Shown: one piece after another, positions 54,352 through 59,436 of the stretch
How positions within the stretch are numbered: position 1 is the first letter of the stretch
How the letters are laid out: every line of letters begins with the position of its first letter
NCBI GenBank assembly: GCA_035495555.1
Contig: DATJFQ010000058.1
Coordinates: 1-59,436 of the forward strand
Source: DATJFQ01 sp035495555
Lineage (GTDB): Bacteria > Acidobacteriota > Vicinamibacteria > Vicinamibacterales > 2-12-FULL-66-21
DNA length: 59,436 bases
Direction: 5' to 3'
The notes under the pieces: generated by a model
Database searches by the model: none
Told to the model about the DNA's origin: nothing
Seen by the model: the letters and a program-made list of their open reading frames with translations, nothing else
Translations under genes and position numbers: made by a program

Positions 54352-54717
54352 TCAGAACCGGTGCTGGCCCCAGTCGAGCACGCCCTTGCGCCAGATATAG
54401 ATGTAGCCGGTCAGCAGGATGCCGAAAAAGACCACGAGCTGGAGGAACCCGGTCCACCGGAGCTGCCGGATCGCGAGCGCCCACGGATAGAGGAACGCCA
54501 CCTCGATATCGAAGAGCAGGAACACCATCGCGACGAGGTAGAACTTGACGGGATGGCGATCGCGCGCGTCGCCCACGGGCGGCATGCCGCACTCATAGGG
54601 GGCGAGTTTTTCAGCGGATGGTCGCTTCGGACCGACCAGCTTCGACAGCACAATGTTGAATGCTGCGAACCCGGTCGCGAACACGATCATAATGAGGATA
54701 GGTAACCAGCCGTGCAT
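54352..54717 (-). CDS. nuoA: NADH-quinone oxidoreductase subunit A
   Basis: Small membrane subunit. 121 residues, three helices: PILIMIVFATGFAAFNIVLSKLVGPKRPSAEKLAPYECGMPPVG contains the conserved YECG loop, then KFYLVAMVFLLFDIEVAFLYPWA with the conserved acidic residues. First gene of the operon; divergent from a glycosyltransferase with 59 bases between starts. Confidence 0.97.
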   Translation of the reverse strand: MHGWLPILIMIVFATGFAAFNIVLSKLVGPKRPSAEKLAPYECGMPPVGDARDRHPVKFYLVAMVFLLFDIEVAFLYPWALAIRQLRWTGFLQLVVFFGILLTGYIYIWRKGVLDWGQHRF

Positions 54718-54776
54718 GCGCTTGTGAATCTTTTCTCAACCGCTCAACCTCGGAATGCTATCACAATCGTTTCGGC

Positions 54777-56153
54777 ATGCGCCTAGCGTGGTTCAGCCCC
54801 GTTCCGCCCGTGAAATCCGGAATTGCGGGGCGTTCTGCGGAGCTGGTGGACGTGCTCCGCGCACGCGGACATGCCATCGATATTTACGTGGATGACGCTG
54901 TCCCCCGGCTGGCGGCTGGCGTGCACGTCGCACACGACTTCGTCTGGCGCCACGCGCAGCGGCCATACGAGCTGGCCGTCTACCAGTTCGGCAATTCGTC
55001 GCACCACGGGTACGAGTGGGCGTATGCGTTTCGCTACCCGGGTCTCGTCGTGCTGCACGACACACATCTCCATCACGCGCGAGCCGAATCGCTCCTGCGC
55101 GATCTGAGGTTCGGTGATTACCGCACCGAATTCCTCTTCGACAATCCGGACGCGAATGCCGATCTCGCTGAGCTGGCGGTGAACGGGTTCGACAGCAATC
55201 TCTACTATCGGTGGCCGCTCGTGCGGACGCTGGTCGCGACGGCGCGCATGGTCGTCGCGCACGGCGAAGGCGCCGCGGAGGAACTCCGGAGCCATTTCGC
55301 GGATGCGCCGTCGCTGGCCGATCGCATCTTCAGCATCACGCTCGGAGAAGGCGAGGCCATTTCGGCGGCACGCGAAGATGCGGCGCGCCGGACAGTCCGG
55401 ATGCGTCACGGGTGGCCTGCCGATGCGGTGGTCTTTGGCGTGTTCGGCGGCATTTCGCCGGAAAAGCGGATCGATCAGATTCTCGCGGCGTTCGAGGCCG
55501 TGCTGCCGGCAGTCCCCTCGGCGCGGCTGCTGCTCGCGGGGGCCCCTGCGTCCCATTACAATCTCGCCGGCGCGCTCGCGGGTCGCGCCGCCGCCGAGGC
55601 GATCGCCGTGCCCGGCTATCTCGCGACAGACGAGGCGTTGACGGAACACATCGCGGCATGCGACGTCACGCTCAACCTGCGCTGGCCGACGGCGCGCGAG
55701 ACGTCAGGTCCATGGCTTCGCGCACTCGCCGCGGGGCGGGCGACGGTCGTCATCGATCTCGTTCATCAGCGCCGGACGCCGTCGATCGATCCGAGAACGT
55801 GGCGGCCGAATCAGGTGGACGCGCCGGTCTGCGTTGCCATCGATATCCTGGACGAGGATCACTCGCTGCGGCTCGCCATGCGCCGGCTCGGACGCGATGC
55901 CGCGTTGCGCGCGGACCTCGGACGCGCCGCGGCCGCGTGGTGGGCGCGGGAGCATACCGTCGAACGCATGGCGGACGATTACGAGCGCGCCATGGACGAG
56001 GCGCGACGCCGGTCAGCGGTGCCGGGCTCGGCAGTGCCCGCGCACCTGCGGAGCTCGCATGCCGAGACGCTTCGCGCCATCGTCCCCCGGTTCGGGCCGG
56101 ACGTCAGCGAACGGACGGCGCGCTGCATTGACTTTGCGGATGACGGATTATAG
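54777..56153 (+). CDS. Glycosyltransferase (GT-B, group 1 type)
   Basis: 458 residues. N-terminal MRLAWFSPVPPVKSGIAGRSAELVDVLRARGHAIDIY is a GT-B acceptor domain start; VVLHDTHLHHARAE, FGVFGGISPEKRIDQILAAFEAVL and ITLNLRWPTARETSG-like TLNLRWPTARETSGPWLRALAAG give the donor domain with the E(x7)E-type region. It probably builds a cell-surface glycan. Stops 12 bases before thiS. Confidence 0.88.
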   Translation: MRLAWFSPVPPVKSGIAGRSAELVDVLRARGHAIDIYVDDAVPRLAAGVHVAHDFVWRHAQRPYELAVYQFGNSSHHGYEWAYAFRYPGLVVLHDTHLHHARAESLLRDLRFGDYRTEFLFDNPDANADLAELAVNGFDSNLYYRWPLVRTLVATARMVVAHGEGAAEELRSHFADAPSLADRIFSITLGEGEAISAAREDAARRTVRMRHGWPADAVVFGVFGGISPEKRIDQILAAFEAVLPAVPSARLLLAGAPASHYNLAGALAGRAAAEAIAVPGYLATDEALTEHIAACDVTLNLRWPTARETSGPWLRALAAGRATVVIDLVHQRRTPSIDPRTWRPNQVDAPVCVAIDILDEDHSLRLAMRRLGRDAALRADLGRAAAAWWAREHTVERMADDYERAMDEARRRSAVPGSAVPAHLRSSHAETLRAIVPRFGPDVSERTARCIDFADDGL

Positions 56154-56165
56154 GCTCCGATCGAG

Positions 56166-56366
56166 ATGACCATTCTCGTGAACGGTGAACCGGTTGCCGT
56201 TCAGGATTGTCCGAATATCGAAGCGCTGCTGGCGCGGCTCGACATCGACGCGCGGCGGGTCGCGGTCGAGCGCAACATGGTCGTCGTCAAGCGCCACGCC
56301 TACGCCACGACGCCGCTGCAGGATGGGGACGCCATCGAGGTGGTGAACTTCGTCGGCGGCGGTTAG
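56166..56366 (+). CDS. thiS: Sulfur carrier protein ThiS
   Basis: 66-residue ubiquitin-like carrier for thiazole synthesis. MTILVNGEPVAV, RRVAVERNMVVVKR and the C-terminal VVNFVGGG, ending in Gly-Gly as needed for adenylation and thiocarboxylate formation. Followed by thiG after 134 bases. No TPP riboswitch was seen upstream; the previous gene ends 12 bases before. Confidence 0.94.
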   Translation: MTILVNGEPVAVQDCPNIEALLARLDIDARRVAVERNMVVVKRHAYATTPLQDGDAIEVVNFVGGG

Positions 56367-56368
56367 GA

Positions 56369-56460
56369 CGCAAAGACACGCGCGCAAAGATCGCAAAGAT
56401 CAAAAGATCGCAAAGATCAAAATTACAAAGATCAAAGGTCACGCAAAGATCAAAAGGTCC
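56369..56460. repeat. GCAAAGATC-type tandem words, thiS-thiG gap
   Basis: GCAAAGATC at 56384-56392 and 56393-56401, then AAAAGATC, GCAAAGATC and further AAAGATC words to 56460. The word is the same as in the inverted copy after the cold-shock gene (38727). The base composition is strikingly A-rich for this genome. Confidence 0.8.
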
Positions 56461-56500
56461 AGTAAACCTCACGCATCGCAGAGATCGGATCGAACGCCTC

Positions 56501-57298
56501 TTGGACACCGAATCACTCGTCATCGCCGGCCGGACGTTCCGGTCGCGGCTGCTCATCGGCACCGGGAAATACCCCAGCAACCAGGTCATGGCCGCCGCGC
56601 ACGAGGCGTCGGGCGCCGAGGTCGTCACGGTTGCGGTCAGACGCGTCAATATCACCGACCGCAGCAAGGAATCCCTCCTGGACTATATCGATCCGCACCG
56701 CTATTTCCTCCTGCCCAACACCGCTGCGTGCTACACCGCCGCCGATGCGATCCGCACGGCGCGGCTGGCGCGCGAGGCCGGCATGTCGAACTGGGTCAAG
56801 CTCGAAGTGATCGGCGACGAGCGCACGCTCTATCCCGACAACGAGGCGCTGCTCGAGGCGACGCGGGTCCTCGTGACCGAGGGCTTTGTCGTGCTGCCGT
56901 ACACCAGCGACGACCCGGTGATGTGCCGCAAGCTTGAGGATGCGGGGGCGGCCGCCGTCATGCCGCTCGGCGCACCGATCGGATCGGGCCTCGGCATCCA
57001 GAACCCGAACAACATCCGCATCATCAAGGAGCAGGCGCGCGTGCCGGTGATCGTCGATGCCGGTGTGGGCACGGCCTCCGACGCAACGGTCGCAATGGAA
57101 CTCGGTGCAGACGCCGTGCTGATGAACACCGCTATCGCGCTCGCGCAGGATCCGGTGGCGATGGCTCACGCGATGCGACTGGGGATCGAAGCCGGGCGGC
57201 TCGCGTTCCGAGCGGGACGGATCCCGCGCAAGTCGTACGCATCGGCCAGCAGTCCGCTCGAAGGCGTCATCGCGCCGGCCGGAGCGGCGCACGCGTGA
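56501..57298 (+). CDS. thiG: Thiazole synthase ThiG
   Basis: Forms the thiazole phosphate of thiamine from DXP, ThiS thiocarboxylate and an imine. About 265 residues from TTG at 56501 (MDTESLVIAGRTFRSRLLIGTGKYPS). EVVTVAVRRVNI holds a family strand; LPNTAACYTAADAIRTARLARE, WVKLEVIGDERTLYPD and PVIVDAGVGTASDATVAMELGADAVLMNTAIA are diagnostic. The upstream frame runs through repeats. The stop overlaps the next start by four bases. Confidence 0.95.
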   Translation: MDTESLVIAGRTFRSRLLIGTGKYPSNQVMAAAHEASGAEVVTVAVRRVNITDRSKESLLDYIDPHRYFLLPNTAACYTAADAIRTARLAREAGMSNWVKLEVIGDERTLYPDNEALLEATRVLVTEGFVVLPYTSDDPVMCRKLEDAGAAAVMPLGAPIGSGLGIQNPNNIRIIKEQARVPVIVDAGVGTASDATVAMELGADAVLMNTAIALAQDPVAMAHAMRLGIEAGRLAFRAGRIPRKSYASASSPLEGVIAPAGAAHA

Positions 57299-58722
57299 CA
57301 CCGGGCTCGCTCGCCGCCACCCTCCGCCGGTTGGAAGACGAGCGAGCGGAAGCCGACAGTCGCTATAACGACGCGCTCACCGCGCTCGATCGCGCGCTCG
57401 CACGAGTTCCTTCCCTCCCACAACCTCCCGCTGAGTACGACGACTCGCAACTGCCGGCGCTGAACGATACGTGGGACCTGCCATCGGCCTCCGGCGCGGC
57501 GGGACTCAAGGGACGTATCGCGCGTCTCGTGTGGCGCGCCGTCGCTCCCGCAATTGAACGCCAGCGGACGTTCAACTCACGGGTCGTCGACCATTTGAAT
57601 CGCAATGTGGCCGCACACCGCGAAGCGCAGGCCGCGCTCCGGGATCTCCTCAGCGTGCTCCGCGACCAGTTCGCGGCGCTTGGAACGCTGCAGACGCACC
57701 TCATTCAGTTTGCGCAGCAGATCACGCCATACGTCGACACGAAGGATCGCCGCGTGGGCGCGCAGGCATCGGTCGTCAATGCGGCTGTCAACGAGGTGTC
57801 GGGGGATGCGGCAAAGCGCTGGGAATCGCTCTCGATTGCCGGAGCGCGGGTCCAGCAGCGCCTCGGCGAGGAGCAGCAGGCGCGTGAAGCGGCAGACGCG
57901 GAGCTTCGAACGATTGCCGCGGCAGCGCAGCAGGCGGCGCTGACAGTGAAGCGTGAAATGGAACGGCGCAGCACAAACGCGCACGCCGGCAGCGCGCCCG
58001 CGACGTCTCCCCACTCCGCACCGGTCAGTGATCTCGATGCTTACAAATATCTCGGCTTCGAAGATCAGTTCCGCGGATCCCAGGATGACATCCGTCAGCG
58101 CCTCACGTCGTACCTTCCATACTTCGAGGGTACGTCTGACGTGCTGGATGTCGGCTGCGGCCGTGGCGAGTTCCTCGATCTGCTCGAGGCCCACGCCATC
58201 GCGGCGCGCGGTCTCGATCTGAATCAGGAGATGGTGGAACTCTGTCGGGCACGTGGTCTCGAAGTGGTGCAAGGCGACGTCGTTACATATCTTGAGAGCC
58301 TGGCAGACGGCGCGCTCGGAGGACTCTTCGCCGCGCAGGTTGTCGAGCATCTCGAGCCTGGATACCTGCTCCGGTTTCTCGAACTCGCCCACCACAAGCT
58401 GCGGCCCGGATCCCCGATGGTGCTGGAGACGCTCAATCCAGCGTGCTGGGTGGCTTTTTTCGAGAGCTTCATCCGCGACATCACGCACGTGTGGCCGCTG
58501 CATCCGGAGACGCTGCGCTACCTGGTCCTCGCCAGCGGGTTCAGCGAAGCGCGCATTGAGTACCGTTCGCCGGTGCCCGAGGCCGACAAGCTGCAGACTG
58601 TCGCGGCGGTGCCCTCCTCACCTCTGGCGGACGCCCTCGACGTGATCAACGGGAATGTCGAGAAACTGAACGGGCGCTTATTCACCTATCTCGATTACGC
58701 CATCGTCGCGCGCAGGAGCTGA
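57295..58722 (+). CDS. Coiled-coil/SAM-dependent methyltransferase fusion
   Basis: 475 residues from GTG at 57295. Residues 1-240 are mostly helical and coiled-coil like (LAATLRRLEDERAEADSRYN; LRDLLSVLRDQFAALGTLQ; QRLGEEQQAREAADAELR). A class I methyltransferase follows: VLDVGCGRGEFLDLLEAH (about 282-299), LDLNQEMVELCRARG, FAAQVVEHLEPGYLLRFLE. This layout resembles polysaccharide chain-terminating methyltransferases. Coupled to thiG by a GTGA overlap, yet more likely related to the glycosyltransferase at 54777. Confidence 0.85.
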   Translation: MTPGSLAATLRRLEDERAEADSRYNDALTALDRALARVPSLPQPPAEYDDSQLPALNDTWDLPSASGAAGLKGRIARLVWRAVAPAIERQRTFNSRVVDHLNRNVAAHREAQAALRDLLSVLRDQFAALGTLQTHLIQFAQQITPYVDTKDRRVGAQASVVNAAVNEVSGDAAKRWESLSIAGARVQQRLGEEQQAREAADAELRTIAAAAQQAALTVKREMERRSTNAHAGSAPATSPHSAPVSDLDAYKYLGFEDQFRGSQDDIRQRLTSYLPYFEGTSDVLDVGCGRGEFLDLLEAHAIAARGLDLNQEMVELCRARGLEVVQGDVVTYLESLADGALGGLFAAQVVEHLEPGYLLRFLELAHHKLRPGSPMVLETLNPACWVAFFESFIRDITHVWPLHPETLRYLVLASGFSEARIEYRSPVPEADKLQTVAAVPSSPLADALDVINGNVEKLNGRLFTYLDYAIVARRS

Positions 58723-58773
58723 AGGGCACAATTGGTGAGGTGGTGAGTTGAGCCCGATTCAGCCTTGTGATCG

Positions 58774-59436
58774 TCAGATGCCGCCCAGGGCCGCGTTCGT
58801 CGCTTCGACGTCGTAGCGGTCCTTCGATTCTGACGGGCCGATCGTGAACCGGCCGCCGGCCGCGCGGACGATCGCGAGCCCGGCGGCGACGTCCCAGAGG
58901 GCCACCCCGTCCTCCGCGTACGCGTCACACCGTCCGCACCCCACATACGCGAGCATGAGCGCGGCGGACCCGAGTGCGCGCAGCTTCTTGTAAGCCTCGG
59001 CGCGCGCAAGAAATGCGTGCAGCTTCGCGGCGCCGTGCACCGACGCCGTGGGCAAGCCGCTGCACAGGATCGCGCGCGACCGATCCGCCACATCGCTGAC
59101 GCGAATCGGCCGACCGTTCAACCACGCGCCATCGCCGACGATTCCGCTGAACACTTCGTCCCGCGCCAAATCATGGATGACGCCGAGCACCGGGGTCATG
59201 CCGCGCCAGAGGGCGATCGACACGCAGCAAAAAGGGATCTGGCGCGCGAAATTCATGCTGCCGTCGACCGGATCGACGATCCAGCGTTCGGCGCAAGGGT
59301 CCGCCGTCGAGGGGCGTTCTTCCGAGAGGATCCCGATCGGCGAACGCCGCGCGAGTTCTTCGTAGACCCGCGCGTCGGTGGCGAAGTCCGCGTCGATCTT
59401 GATGTCGCGGCCCTGCTCGGAACGGACGCCCAGACC
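58774..59436 (-). CDS. Inositol monophosphatase family protein (partial, 5' end outside window)
   Basis: 221 codons are visible, open to the right edge. GILSEERPSTADP, WIVDPVDGSMNFARQIPFCCVSIAL and LWDVAAGLAIVRAAGGRFT are the metal- and substrate-binding motifs of the IMPase/FBPase fold (E in SEE, DPVDG, WD). The beginning of the protein, about 40 residues, is missing. Substrate could be inositol phosphate, histidinol phosphate or another sugar phosphate. Confidence 0.9.
   Translation of the reverse strand, partial: GLGVRSEQGRDIKIDADFATDARVYEELARRSPIGILSEERPSTADPCAERWIVDPVDGSMNFARQIPFCCVSIALWRGMTPVLGVIHDLARDEVFSGIVGDGAWLNGRPIRVSDVADRSRAILCSGLPTASVHGAAKLHAFLARAEAYKKLRALGSAALMLAYVGCGRCDAYAEDGVALWDVAAGLAIVRAAGGRFTIGPSESKDRYDVEATNAALGGI

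Noticed and set aside
56154..56166. TPP riboswitch before thiS
   Set aside because: Only 12 bases separate the previous stop from thiS, and no THI-box sequence was seen there or before thiG.

Overview
The window is a GC-rich, gene-dense chromosomal segment. No gap between genes reaches 300 bases. It reads as a Gram-negative bacterium of the Acidobacteriota, possibly close to the Vicinamibacteria. That placement is an inference from protein character, from LPS heptose genes (gmhA, hldA-type kinase, GT9 transferase) and from a zinc-ribbon insertion in RpoB; no search was run.

Region 1 (1-12.5 kb, all minus strand) is the conserved translation/transcription block. In transcription order it runs ispDF, gltX, rlmB, tRNA-Thr(TGT), tRNA-Tyr, tRNA-Gly, tRNA-Thr(GGT), tuf, rpmG, tRNA-Trp, secE, nusG, rplK, rplA, rplJ, rplL and rpoB, which leaves the window at its left edge. 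Region 2 (12.5-21.9 kb, minus) holds an exported protein of unknown function, plsC, a YacL-like PIN-TRAM protein, an exported amidohydrolase, an exported GH2 glycosidase, radA and alr. Region 3 (21.9-30.6 kb, minus) is a second housekeeping run: a TPR protein, a lipoprotein, ispE, tRNA-Gln, prs, rplY, pth, rpsF, rpsR, rplI and dnaB.

Region 4 (30.7-42.3 kb, both strands) mixes envelope and metabolic genes: a Trm112-like protein, a GT9 heptosyltransferase-like protein, an O-antigen ligase/polymerase and an hldA-like kinase on plus; a small glycosyltransferase, a GT39 transferase and purH on minus; a cold-shock gene with its own promoter; two unknown proteins; selA; and a dimethylarginine hydrolase. 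Region 5 (42.3-54.7 kb, minus) is a complex I operon in the order nuoA-B-C-gmhA-D-E-F-H-J-K-L-M-N. It has no nuoG or nuoI, and gmhA sits inside it. Region 6 (54.8-59.4 kb) has a glycosyltransferase, thiS, thiG and a coiled-coil methyltransferase on plus, then a truncated inositol-monophosphatase-family gene on minus.

Three things stand out. First, EF-Tu carries a rewritten switch I: the near-universal RGITI motif is replaced by a longer KILTI-containing segment. Second, many gaps, and several coding sequences (alr, nuoL, the end of rplJ, the PIN/plsC junction), contain tandem arrays built on a seven-base step. The word differs between loci, and some arrays are followed by their own inverted copies. 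Third, alr has been invaded twice in frame, by a heptamer array and by a 54-base-spaced palindromic element with the core GGGGTCTGACCCC.
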